From Coraliomargarita sinensis (lineage in GTDB: Bacteria; Verrucomicrobiota; Verrucomicrobiia; Opitutales; Coraliomargaritaceae), in the NCBI RefSeq assembly GCF_003185655.1, contig NZ_QHJQ01000001.1, positions 1-64,000 on the forward strand: 64,000 nt of DNA, read 5' to 3'. The notes beneath the pieces are model-generated. The model was not told where the DNA came from. It did not search any database and saw only the letters and a list, made by a program, of their open reading frames with translations. The position numbers and the translations under genes were made by a program. Below are positions 56,529 to 64,000 of this stretch, in pieces; positions within the stretch are counted from its first letter, which is position 1, and the number at the start of each line of letters is the position of its first letter.

Positions 56529-57197
56529 TTATTTCTGTGTCTCGAATTTTGTCAGCGAAGTGCTACGGCTTTGGCCCGGCTGCCCGATTTCCCGCCAAAA
56601 GATAAAACCGAACATCAAAACGAACCATCCGCCGAGCGAAGAAATCATGATGACGGTGCCTTTCGTCGGCTCGGCGACATTGTCCGCCGAAACGGTCAGA
56701 TTGTCGAAGTGGTAGCCCCCGCCCCCGGTGTCGATGCTCCGAATCCGGATCGACGCGCCGTCCGCGAAATTGTAGGTCTGCCCTTCCTCAATCGTGATGG
56801 AATAGGGATTGTCAGGGTCATTCGTTTGACTCGTATTGGAGGAAGTCCGGTCGATCGTGTCGATCGTTTGCCAACCTGTTCCGCTATTATCGTTGTATTC
56901 GACAGCGAAGGTGGCCCCATACATGGGATCGCTAAACGCATAGTCGAAGGCGATGGTCAGCTCGGTGGTGCCGCCGGTATCCAAATTGAAATTTTCGGCG
57001 ACTTGGAGGTAATTGCCGGTCGAATAACCTCTTTGAAGCGTCACCGTCTCAGGCGTTGCGTTATAGGTGGCCCCCTGGTGCGCGTAACCCGTCGCTAAGG
57101 TGTCGGTGGAAAAGTCGTCTTGAAAAATAACAACCGATTCGGAGGCAAGAGAGATCGAACTGGCGGCGAGAAAAAGGGCAAGGGTTCTATTTTTCAT
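56529..57197 (-). CDS. Small exported beta-sandwich protein with C-terminal membrane anchor
   Basis: A 222-residue protein. The signal peptide RTLALFLAASSISLASE is followed by a concanavalin-like or carbohydrate-binding beta-sandwich (VVIFQDDFSTDTLATGY, FDYAFSDPMYGATFAVEY). The C-terminal hydrophobic segment GWFVLMFGFIFW ends in a short basic tail, as in sortable or anchored surface proteins. It is not a classical PEP-CTERM motif. It is the first gene before the giant protein, with 23 bp between, and shares its sandwich style, so both probably act at the surface. The promoter region 57198-57371 also serves the divergent SRAP gene. Confidence 0.78.
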   Translation of the reverse strand: MKNRTLALFLAASSISLASESVVIFQDDFSTDTLATGYAHQGATYNATPETVTLQRGYSTGNYLQVAENFNLDTGGTTELTIAFDYAFSDPMYGATFAVEYNDNSGTGWQTIDTIDRTSSNTSQTNDPDNPYSITIEEGQTYNFADGASIRIRSIDTGGGGYHFDNLTVSADNVAEPTKGTVIMISSLGGWFVLMFGFIFWREIGQPGQSRSTSLTKFETQK

Positions 57198-57371
57198 ATG
57201 TGAGTTAGTTAGTGGCTATTGGATACATGGTTATGGATAACGGTTCTTCCACGCCTAACTTTTACACCCCCCCCACCTGTCAACGTTAACTTTGTCAAAA
57301 GATCGTTAAGTTCGATTTATTCTGGTTTGATTTCCCGCTGCGCCTCTATTGAGTCTTTGATTTTAGCAATC

Positions 57372-58031
57372 ATGTGCGGCCGATTCACACTCCATTCCAA
57401 CAAGAATAAACTGGCCGAGGCCATCGCCCTGGCATTGCCGGAAAGCATTGAGCCGGACTATAACATCGGTCCCGGCCGCGAGGTGCTGAGCATCTCCCAG
57501 CTAAAGGAAACCGGCCCGCGTGCCACTTTGATGCACTGGGGGCTGAAGACGCCGCAAAACTTTCACGTCAACGCTCGTATTGAAACGGCGGATACAGCGC
57601 CGCGCTTCCGCGAGAACTGGGAGTGCCACCGCTGCCTGGTGCCGGCCAACGGATTCTACGAATGGTATGCCGACGGGATCACGAAGCAGCCCTACTACAT
57701 CTACCCGACTGACCGGGAACTGTGCTATCTGGCCGGGCTCTGGTATCCCTCCGGCCGCGAAGAAGAAGCGGACACCTGCATTCTCCTGACGACTGCCGCC
57801 GAGGCCTCGATCCAGGACGTGCACCACCGGATGCCCGTCATTCTGCCTCCGGAAGCTCGCGACGCTTGGCTGGGTAATCAATTGACCCGTAAAGAAGCCG
57901 TGCGGCTCGCCAATGAAATCCCCTTTGAGAAACACACGGTCTCGCGGCGGGTCAACAGCGTGCAGAACAACGACAGTCGCCTCATACAAGCCACCGCACC
58001 TCTACAAGACGAGCAGATGCAACTCTTCTAG
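57372..58031 (+). CDS. SRAP-domain DNA-protein crosslink protein (HMCES/YedK-like)
   Basis: A 219-residue SRAP protein. The catalytic Cys must be residue 2 (exposed after Met removal), which fixes the start at ATG 57372 reading MCGRFTLHSN; the longer ORF from 57219 is wrong. NARIETA, GFYEWY and HHRMPVILPP supply the conserved Asn, Glu and His. Family knowledge: SRAP proteins form a thiazolidine crosslink with abasic sites in single-stranded DNA and protect them. Its neighbours are unrelated. The protein is soluble and cytosolic. Confidence 0.94.
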   Translation: MCGRFTLHSNKNKLAEAIALALPESIEPDYNIGPGREVLSISQLKETGPRATLMHWGLKTPQNFHVNARIETADTAPRFRENWECHRCLVPANGFYEWYADGITKQPYYIYPTDRELCYLAGLWYPSGREEEADTCILLTTAAEASIQDVHHRMPVILPPEARDAWLGNQLTRKEAVRLANEIPFEKHTVSRRVNSVQNNDSRLIQATAPLQDEQMQLF

Positions 58032-58150
58032 GCCGTTCTGGAACGGGAACTGCTCGATACTTCAAAGACTGGAGCGAGTGGTCATTGACGCAGAGGCACG
58101 GGCTCCCTATCCCTCACTGACAAATATGGTATTAGGCAGATTAATCACCG

Positions 58151-59962
58151 ATGGCTAAGAAGCTGATAACATCATTGGCGGCAGTGGGTCTCCTGCTCAC
58201 GATTCCGTGTGGCTGTAAAAAACCGTTCAGCGACCGTGAGCAGGACAATAATGTCTTTCGTTTTTCGGGCTCGGGCTCCCCGGTGACGATGGATCCGGCC
58301 GCAGCCTCGTCCACTTACGAGAATCTGGTGGTTACCAGCATCTACGATCAGTTCTACGAATATAAGTATCTGGCCCGCCCCTTCGAGCTGAAGCCAAAGC
58401 TGGCGGCCGGCATGCCCGATGTCAGCGATGACGGGTTGGTTTACACTTTCCGGATCAAAAAAGGCATTCGCTATGCCGACGACCCCTGTTTTCCGGATGG
58501 CGAGGGACGGGAAGTCGTGGTCCAGGACTTTATTTTTTCACTCAAGCGAATCTTCGACCCGAAGAATCTTCCCCAGGGTGAGTGGGTCTGGCGGGGCAAA
58601 ATCAAGGGCCTCGACGAATGGAAGGCGACCGGCTCCGACTACTCTCAAGAAATCGAGGGGCTCAAGGCGGTCGACGACTATACGCTCCAGATCACGGTCA
58701 ACGAGCCCTTCCCGCAACTCGTCTACACCCTGGCCATGGGCTACTCCTCCTTCGTGCCCCGGGAAGCCGTCGAACATTACGGCAAGGAGTTCTCCCTGAA
58801 TCCGGTCGGCAGCGGCCCCTACGCCCTCAAGTCCTTCACCACGCGTAAAGCGGTGCTGGCCAAAAACGAAAATTACCGTGAAGAGTATTTCGACCTCGAA
58901 TACGAGGGCTACGACCCGGAAACACAAGCTTGGGTGGGACTCGAGGTACTGGACGGAAAACGCATCCCCATCATGGACAACGTGGAAGCGCATTTCATGA
59001 AGGAGAGCATGACCCGATGGAACTCCCTGAACAAAGGCAACGAGATCCACTTCGGAAAAATTCCGACCGCGTTGACCCACATGGTCGCCTCCCAACTGAA
59101 GCCACTCAAGCTGAAGCCGGACTACGCGAAAAAATTCAAAGGCATGAGCTTACCCGATTTCGGTTTCGTCTACATGTCTTTCAACATGGCCGACCCGCGA
59201 ATCGGCCACAACCAGGACCCGGAACGGGACAGGCGGAACCGACTCCTGCGCATGGCGATCCGGAAAGCATTCGATTGGGACCAAAGAAACCAGCGCTTCT
59301 ACAATGACATGGGGATCATCTTCCCTGGCATTATTCCCCCTCGGCTCGACGCACACGATCCGGATCTTCCCGAATCCTACGTGAAGGCCGACTACACACA
59401 GGCACGGGAATATCTGGAGGCGGGTGGCTGGACGGCCGAGAACCTCCCCATTTTGGAATACGGCGTCACCGCGACTGTGCTGGACATCCAGATGTTCGAG
59501 CAATTCCGCGGCTGGCTGGAAAAGATCGGCTATCCCCGCGAAAAAGTTGTGCTCAAGACCTACGCCTCTTTCGGCGATTACAACCGGGCGGTGAAACAGA
59601 AGGAAGTCATGCTCATCCCCATGGGCTGGAACCTTGACTATCCGGACAGCGAGAACGTCCTGCAACTTTTCTACGGGCCGAACCAAAGCCCGGGCTCCAA
59701 CACCTCGAACTACGACAACCCGGAATTCAACAAGCTCTTCAAGCAAACGAAGACCATGCAACCCAGCCCGGAACGCACCGAGCTTTACCAAAAAATGAAC
59801 CGGATGATTCTGGAAGACGTGCCCACTATCTCCGGCATGACGCGTAACAATCCTTACGTCTGGTATCACAATGTCGTCTACTACCACTCCGACAGTCCGC
59901 ACGGCAGCTTGCTGAAGTATGCCTACATGCGGCCCGGGTCCACAGGGGAGGGAATGAACTAG
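58151..59962 (+). CDS. Peptide/dipeptide ABC transporter substrate-binding lipoprotein
   Basis: A 603-residue SBP_bac_5 protein. A signal peptide with Cys at the end (TSLAAVGLLLTIPCGC) suggests lipid anchoring. FSGSGSPVTMDPAAASSTYE and the later FSLKRIFDPKNLPQGEWVW are typical of the DppA/OppA family. It would bind peptides or related oligomers in the periplasm and deliver them to the permeases that follow. It is the first gene of a five-gene importer operon, with 2 bp to the first permease gene. Confidence 0.93.
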   Translation: MAKKLITSLAAVGLLLTIPCGCKKPFSDREQDNNVFRFSGSGSPVTMDPAAASSTYENLVVTSIYDQFYEYKYLARPFELKPKLAAGMPDVSDDGLVYTFRIKKGIRYADDPCFPDGEGREVVVQDFIFSLKRIFDPKNLPQGEWVWRGKIKGLDEWKATGSDYSQEIEGLKAVDDYTLQITVNEPFPQLVYTLAMGYSSFVPREAVEHYGKEFSLNPVGSGPYALKSFTTRKAVLAKNENYREEYFDLEYEGYDPETQAWVGLEVLDGKRIPIMDNVEAHFMKESMTRWNSLNKGNEIHFGKIPTALTHMVASQLKPLKLKPDYAKKFKGMSLPDFGFVYMSFNMADPRIGHNQDPERDRRNRLLRMAIRKAFDWDQRNQRFYNDMGIIFPGIIPPRLDAHDPDLPESYVKADYTQAREYLEAGGWTAENLPILEYGVTATVLDIQMFEQFRGWLEKIGYPREKVVLKTYASFGDYNRAVKQKEVMLIPMGWNLDYPDSENVLQLFYGPNQSPGSNTSNYDNPEFNKLFKQTKTMQPSPERTELYQKMNRMILEDVPTISGMTRNNPYVWYHNVVYYHSDSPHGSLLKYAYMRPGSTGEGMN

Positions 59963-59964
59963 CC

Positions 59965-60966
59965 ATGGAAACCTTCCAATACGCCGTCCGTAAACTGATC
60001 TACTCGATCCCGCTGCTGTTCGGGGTGACGCTGATCGCCTTTACCCTGATGGTCTATTTCGGCCCGGATCTGACCTACAGCCTCCTCGGAAAGAATGCCA
60101 GTCCGGAGCAAATCGCGGAGGTGCAGCGCGAACTCGGCTATGACCAACCTTTTGTCCAGCGCTACCTGATGTTCCTCAAAGAGGTCGTCACCTTCGACTT
60201 CGGCAATTCGATTTCCACCGGCGAGGAGGTGACCTCCATTCTGGCCCGAACGGTCCCGATCTCCTTCGCCGTCGCGCTGCCTGCCTTTATCATCTCCAAT
60301 ATCCTGGGCGTGGGCCTGGCCCTGCTCGCAGCCTACCACCGGGGCGGCTTTTGGGACAAATCCGTCATGATCTTTGCTGTCGTGGGAATGAGTGTCAGCT
60401 ACCTCATGATCGTGATCGCCTTTCAGATCATCTTCTGCACCACCTACGGCCTGAACTGGTTCCCCGTGCAGGGCTGGATCGATCCCCCGCCGGACTATAT
60501 CGACGCGGGCTTCTTCGAAATCGCCTATTACTACTGGTATTATTACTGGCTCTACGTGGCAGTGCCCACTCTAACCAGTATCTTCGTCTCGCTCGGCTAC
60601 AACACGCGCTTTTTCCGGGCCGTGATCGTCGAGGAGTTGAACCGGGATTACGTGCGCACGGCAAAGGCCTACGGCATCGGCAACGGTAAGGTCATGATCA
60701 AGCATGTCTTGAAAAACTCGCTCATCCCCATCGTCACCCGGATCATCATCTCCCTGCCCTTCGTCATCATCGCGGGCAACCTTGTACTGGAGAAGTTCTT
60801 CGGTATTCCCGGAGTCGGCCTGGTCACCTATGACGCCATCACCAATGGTGACCTACCCGTGGTCAAGGCGGTCGTGACCTGCACCGCTATCCTCTACGTC
60901 TTTGCTCTTATCCTCACGGATATCGCCTACAAAATAATCGACCCGAGAATCTCTTACTCCAAGTGA
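59965..60966 (+). CDS. dppB: Dipeptide/oligopeptide ABC transporter permease, DppB-like
   Basis: A 333-residue inner-membrane protein with about six helices and the EAA-type loop (RTAKAYGIGNGKVMIKHVLKN, shown in part) that contacts the ATPases. The N-terminal LIYSIPLLFGVTLIAFTLMV and the GIPGVGLVTYDAITNGD segment are the family signatures. It pairs with the permease that follows, whose ATG overlaps its stop as TGATG. Confidence 0.93.
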   Translation: METFQYAVRKLIYSIPLLFGVTLIAFTLMVYFGPDLTYSLLGKNASPEQIAEVQRELGYDQPFVQRYLMFLKEVVTFDFGNSISTGEEVTSILARTVPISFAVALPAFIISNILGVGLALLAAYHRGGFWDKSVMIFAVVGMSVSYLMIVIAFQIIFCTTYGLNWFPVQGWIDPPPDYIDAGFFEIAYYYWYYYWLYVAVPTLTSIFVSLGYNTRFFRAVIVEELNRDYVRTAKAYGIGNGKVMIKHVLKNSLIPIVTRIIISLPFVIIAGNLVLEKFFGIPGVGLVTYDAITNGDLPVVKAVVTCTAILYVFALILTDIAYKIIDPRISYSK

Positions 60967-61856
60967 TGAAGCCCGCTTCCCAAAATTCGGAGCCACCCAG
61001 GCAATCCAAGGAATCACTTTGGTCCAAGAGTGTGCGTAAATTCAAGCGCGACCGCTTCGGCGTGGCCGCTCTCATCGTGGTCGGGATCTACGCGATCATC
61101 GCTCTGGGCGTATGGCTCGGCCTATGGGGGCAGAATTGGAGCGCCCTCACGGACAATGGCTTTCTCGGCGTCAGCAGCGAGCACTGGTTCGGCACCAACA
61201 TTAATGGGCAGGATATTTTCGCCCGCGCGATTGCGGGCACGAAGACCGCCTTTGAGGTCGGGCTACTGGTCGCCGTGCTCTCGACGCTGATCGGCGGCGT
61301 CCTCGGGGCGATTGCCGGCTACTTCAACGGCACCATCATCGACGAAATCATCATGTGGCTCTATGGCTGCATCGACGCGATCCCCTTTTACCTCTTCGTC
61401 GCCGCTATCGCCTTTGCCATGCAGGACATGCCCTACGCCATGCACGTGGCCATGATCGCCACTTTCTGGTCTGCCACCTGCCGGATCGTGAGAGGGGAGG
61501 TCATCAAGATCCGTAACCTCGAATACATCCAGGCCGCCCACGCCATCGGGGTGAAGCCGATGACCATTATCTTCCGACACGTTACTCCGAACACCTTCCA
61601 CATCCTTCTGGTCCAGGCGACCATCACCTTCGTCGGCGCGATCAAGAGCGAGGTGATCCTCACCTTTCTCGGCCTCGGCGTGAAGGACGGTGTCAGCTGG
61701 GGCACCATGCTCTCGGAATCCATCAACGAGGTGCTGCGGGGCCACTTCGGCAACTTTCTGGCCGCCTCCGGCTTCCTCTTTGTGCTCGTGATCGCCTTCA
61801 ATATGTTCGCGGACGCCCTCCAGGACGCCACCGACCCGAAGAAGATCAGTAACTAA
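60966..61856 (+). CDS. dppC: Dipeptide/oligopeptide ABC transporter permease, DppC-like
   Basis: A 296-residue permease with the DppC/OppC layout: a cytosolic N-terminus with [14 protein letters not shown], about five or six helices, and the EAA loop ([20 protein letters not shown]). [15 protein letters not shown] is the conserved C-terminal region. ATG 60966 overlaps the dppB stop by 1 bp; the GTG at 60963 is an alternative. Confidence 0.93.
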   Translation: MKPASQNSEPPRQSKESLWSKSVRKFKRDRFGVAALIVVGIYAIIALGVWLGLWGQNWSALTDNGFLGVSSEHWFGTNINGQDIFARAIAGTKTAFEVGLLVAVLSTLIGGVLGAIAGYFNGTIIDEIIMWLYGCIDAIPFYLFVAAIAFAMQDMPYAMHVAMIATFWSATCRIVRGEVIKIRNLEYIQAAHAIGVKPMTIIFRHVTPNTFHILLVQATITFVGAIKSEVILTFLGLGVKDGVSWGTMLSESINEVLRGHFGNFLAASGFLFVLVIAFNMFADALQDATDPKKISN

Positions 61857-61866
61857 GCTCCCAACC

Positions 61867-62661
61867 ATGCCACCATTGTTAAAAGTCGAAAATCTTTCGG
61901 TCGAATTCATGACTGACAAGGGTCCGGTTCAGGCCGTCGACAACGTCAGCTTTGAGGTCGGCACCGGCGAACCGGTCGGCATCGTCGGCGAGTCCGGCAG
62001 CGGCAAGTCGGTCACGGCGCTGACTATCCTGCAACTGGTTCCCAACCCGCCGGGACGGATTACCAGCGGCCGCATCGAGTTGGACGGCGTCGACATCCTC
62101 TCGAAAACCCAGGCCGGGATGCGCAAGATCCGCGGCGACCTCGCCTCCATGATTTTTCAGGAGCCCATGACCGCGCTCAACCCGGTCTTTACCATTGGCA
62201 ACCAGATGACCGAAGTCATCCGCGTGCACCGGAAGGTCTCCCAAAAGGAGGCACTGGAGATCGCCGTCCGCATGCTCGACACGGTCAACATTCCGAATCC
62301 GGCCAAGTGCGTGAAACAGCATCCACACGAGCTGTCGGGCGGCATGCGCCAGCGCGTCATGATTGCGATGGCCCTCTCCTGCGACCCGAAGCTGCTCATC
62401 GCGGACGAGCCCACCACTGCTCTCGACGTCACCGTCCAGGCACAGGTGCTTGATGAGATCCACCGCCAACAGGAAGAGCGCAACATGGGCATGATCCTGA
62501 TCACCCATGACCTCGGCGTGGTGGCCGAGACCTGCAAACGCGTCATCGTCATGTATAAGGGAAAGATCGTTGAAATCGCCGAAACCAAGGAGCTCTTCCG
62601 CAACCCACAGCACCCCTACACCAGGAAGCTTCTCAACTCCGTCCTCACGCTGCGCGACTGA
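61867..62661 (+). CDS. dppD: Dipeptide/oligopeptide ABC transporter ATPase, DppD-like
   Basis: A 264-residue ABC ATPase with Walker [10 protein letters not shown]-loop [12 protein letters not shown], signature LSGGMRQR, Walker [13 protein letters not shown] and H-loop ITHD. The usual C-terminal oligopeptide/dipeptide transporter extension of about 60 residues after HPYTRKLL is absent; the protein ends [10 protein letters not shown]. It should pair with DppF below to energise the permeases. Confidence 0.92.
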   Translation: MPPLLKVENLSVEFMTDKGPVQAVDNVSFEVGTGEPVGIVGESGSGKSVTALTILQLVPNPPGRITSGRIELDGVDILSKTQAGMRKIRGDLASMIFQEPMTALNPVFTIGNQMTEVIRVHRKVSQKEALEIAVRMLDTVNIPNPAKCVKQHPHELSGGMRQRVMIAMALSCDPKLLIADEPTTALDVTVQAQVLDEIHRQQEERNMGMILITHDLGVVAETCKRVIVMYKGKIVEIAETKELFRNPQHPYTRKLLNSVLTLRD

Positions 62662-62681
62662 CTGTAAAACTGAAACATCAA

Positions 62682-62716
62682 TTGAACCGTTAACGGTTCA
62701 AGAAAAGGGCCCTTTT
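62682..62716. promoter_or_regulatory. Two adjacent perfect palindromes upstream of dppF
   Basis: TTGAACCGTTAACGGTTCAA at 62682-62701 is a perfect 20-bp palindrome, and AAAAGGGCCCTTTT at 62703-62716 a perfect 14-bp palindrome. Together they fill the 59-bp gap before the dppF ATG at 62721 and could be a protein-binding operator or a pair of RNA hairpins that set the level of the last gene. Confidence 0.7.
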
Positions 62717-62720
62717 AAAG

Positions 62721-63518
62721 ATGGACGACACACCACTTATCGAAATCCGCAACCTGAAGACGTACTATCCCATTCGCGGGGGCTTCTTCAATACCGTCAA
62801 GGATCACCTCAAAGCCGTCGACGACGTGTCTTTTTCCATCGGTCGGAAGCAAACCTTCGGACTTGTCGGCGAGTCCGGCTGCGGAAAATCCACGCTTGGC
62901 CGCTCCATCCTCCGCTTGCAGCCGATTACCGGCGGGCAAATCCTGTTTGAAGGCAACGACATCACAAAGCTCTCCCAAAAGGAGATGATGAAATTCCGCC
63001 GTAACATCCAAATCATCTTTCAGGATCCCTACGGCTCCCTGAATCCGCGCATGACGGTGCGGCAGATTATTCGCGAGCCCCTGGACACGCATTCGATCGG
63101 AGACAAGTCGGACCGGGACAAGGAAGTCTACCGGCTTCTGGACGTCTGCGGCATGGAACGGGCCATGGCCGACCGCTACCCTCACGAATTTTCCGGCGGG
63201 CAGCGTCAGCGTGTCGGCATCGCCCGGGCACTCGCCCTGAAGCCCAAATTCATCGTGGCGGATGAGGCGGTCTCCGCCCTGGACGTCACCGTGCAAAATC
63301 AAATCCTTAAACTGATCGCCGACCTGCAGGAGGAATTCGGGATTTCCTTCCTTTTTATCTCCCATGATCTCGCGGTGGTGCAACACGTCTCCCACGAGGT
63401 CGGGGTGATGTATTTCGGAAAAATGGTCGAAAAGGCCTCGGCAGAAGAACTCTACAAGAACCCCCAGCACGAATACACCAGGAAGCTGCTGAGTGCCGTA
63501 CCGCGGATCCGGGTGTAA
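62721..63518 (+). CDS. dppF: Dipeptide/oligopeptide ABC transporter ATPase, DppF-like
   Basis: A 265-residue ABC ATPase with Walker A GESGCGKS, signature FSGGQRQR, Walker B IVADEAVSALD and H-loop ISHD. FQDPYGSLNPRMTV is the Q-loop region. Like DppD it stops after HEYTRKLLSAV, lacking the usual C-terminal extension. It is separated from dppD by 59 bp holding two perfect palindromes. Confidence 0.92.
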   Translation: MDDTPLIEIRNLKTYYPIRGGFFNTVKDHLKAVDDVSFSIGRKQTFGLVGESGCGKSTLGRSILRLQPITGGQILFEGNDITKLSQKEMMKFRRNIQIIFQDPYGSLNPRMTVRQIIREPLDTHSIGDKSDRDKEVYRLLDVCGMERAMADRYPHEFSGGQRQRVGIARALALKPKFIVADEAVSALDVTVQNQILKLIADLQEEFGISFLFISHDLAVVQHVSHEVGVMYFGKMVEKASAEELYKNPQHEYTRKLLSAVPRIRV

Positions 63519-63528
63519 GCTCCGCTCC

Positions 63529-63553
63529 GTAGGGGCTTCGCTCGCGAATGCCC
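63529..63553. repeat. Intergenic hairpin repeat (GTAGGG-hairpin-CCC family), copy 4
   Basis: GTAGGGG followed by the perfect hairpin TTCGC-TC-GCGAA at 63537-63548 and then TGCCC. This is the element most like the 41614 copy and lies right after the dppF stop. Confidence 0.6.
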
Positions 63554-63554
63554 G

Positions 63555-63582
63555 CATCGCCGTCAAGGCGATGTTCTCTTTT
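63555..63582 (+). terminator. Probable intrinsic terminator of the dpp operon
   Basis: A 7-bp stem CATCGCC at 63555-63561 with GGCGATG at 63567-63573 around GTCAA is followed by TTCTCTTTT, T-rich but not a pure run. The position 36 bp after the dppF stop suits an operon end. Confidence 0.65.
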
Positions 63583-63705
63583 GCACACTGGATCCGCATC
63601 CGTCTCCGGAAAACTACGCCGGGACAAGAGCGGAGCCTCTAAGGGCACACGACTATCCGGGTCCGTGAACCACAAGCCCCTTCGTTTTTGGAAGCCGAAG
63701 CCTGA

Positions 63706-64000
63706 TCATACCTCGGGCAATTCGTAACCGGGGCGGCGCGGGCGGTCCTGCATCGCGGTGGCCTTGAGATTACCAACGACCTGTTCTGTGGCCGGATCCC
63801 ACTGCACGGGCTCGCCTAGAAGTTCGGCGATGCCTGCCAACTGGCAAATCGTGCCGGAGCGGTGCCCCACGCTGGCCGGGCAAATTGTCGGCTTACGGGA
63901 AATCACGGAATCAATGAAGTTCTGCCGGTGGTTGTTCGACTCGTAAACCTGGATGGCATCATCGTCGAATCGATGGCGCACAAGATCTTCCGGCAGACTG
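63706..64000 (-). CDS. Gfo/Idh/MocA family oxidoreductase, C-terminal part (cut by window edge)
   Basis: About 98 codons of a minus-strand gene whose 5' end lies beyond the window. The segment NNHRQNFIDSVISRKPTIC, then PASVGHRSGTICQLAGIAELLG, WDPATEQVVG and a short final tail match the C-terminus of Gfo/Idh/MocA oxidoreductases of Verrucomicrobiota and Planctomycetota. Such enzymes oxidise or reduce sugars with NAD(P). The catalytic and cofactor domains are not visible. No start can be assigned. Confidence 0.85.
   Translation of the reverse strand, partial: SLPEDLVRHRFDDDAIQVYESNNHRQNFIDSVISRKPTICPASVGHRSGTICQLAGIAELLGEPVQWDPATEQVVGNLKATAMQDRPRRPGYELPEV

Noticed and set aside
46194..57197. 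Interpretation of the exported-protein train as a type VI or eCIS tail module
   Set aside because: No sheath, baseplate, spike or ATPase gene is in the window. The proteins have signal peptides, which points to ordinary export.

Overview
The window looks like a chromosome segment from the Verrucomicrobiota, most likely class Opitutia (Puniceicoccales or Opitutales relatives). This is inferred from the gene mix, not from a marker gene: two GH110-type beta-helix galactosidases, a DUF1080 protein, a Gfo/Idh/MocA C-terminus of the planctomycete-verrucomicrobial type, oleA/oleB, several REP-associated tyrosine transposases, very large exported proteins with thrombospondin type 3 calcium repeats, and weak or absent Shine-Dalgarno sequences. 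Most of the window is GC-rich. The stretch from about 43 to 49 kb is clearly richer in AT.

Layout. 0-4.1 kb: a truncated REP transposase, then a ketoacyl synthase and acyl carrier protein pair closed by a terminator, a FitA/PIN toxin-antitoxin pair with its own promoter, and a CrtI/RetSat-like FAD oxidoreductase. 4.2-12.3 kb, minus strand: der, an aminotransferase with its Lrp-type regulator, a PAS/two-receiver/HPt hybrid kinase, and oleB-oleA. 12.5-18.2 kb: a GH110 lipoprotein, an operon of ATP-grasp protein, FabZ-like dehydratase and FabI-like reductase, and a zinc metallopeptidase. 18.4-23.7 kb: an unrecognised 1195-residue exported protein with a peptidoglycan-binding lipoprotein, divergent from two small zinc-ribbon proteins. 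24-31.6 kb: kbl-tdh threonine catabolism, DUF1080 divergent from a second GH110 enzyme, a dCache histidine kinase and an ArsC/Spx-like protein. 31.9-41.6 kb: a second RetSat-like oxidoreductase and housekeeping genes (dGTPase-like, metallophosphoesterase, cstA, PfkB kinase, tmk, delta-prime-like clamp loader subunit).

41.6-57.2 kb is the accessory part. Two REP transposases, copies of a short repeat, an IS66-type fragment and an orphan Rhs tail coupled to a leucine-rich-repeat protein lie next to a minus-strand train of exported proteins. That train begins with a small beta-sandwich membrane-anchored protein and a 2428-residue calcium-repeat, LamG-like and PA14 protein. 57.4-64 kb returns to ordinary genes: a SRAP protein, a complete dipeptide/oligopeptide ABC importer operon, and the end of a Gfo/Idh/MocA oxidoreductase.

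How the genes fit together. The synthase/ACP/oxidoreductase module, oleAB, the FabI-FabZ-ATP-grasp operon and the second oxidoreductase make an unusual density of acyl-chain chemistry, but no product can be named from sequence alone. The least explained parts are the exported-protein train with the Rhs tail and LRR pair, and the 1195-residue protein with its peptidoglycan-binding partner. No rRNA, tRNA, CRISPR array or prophage was seen.
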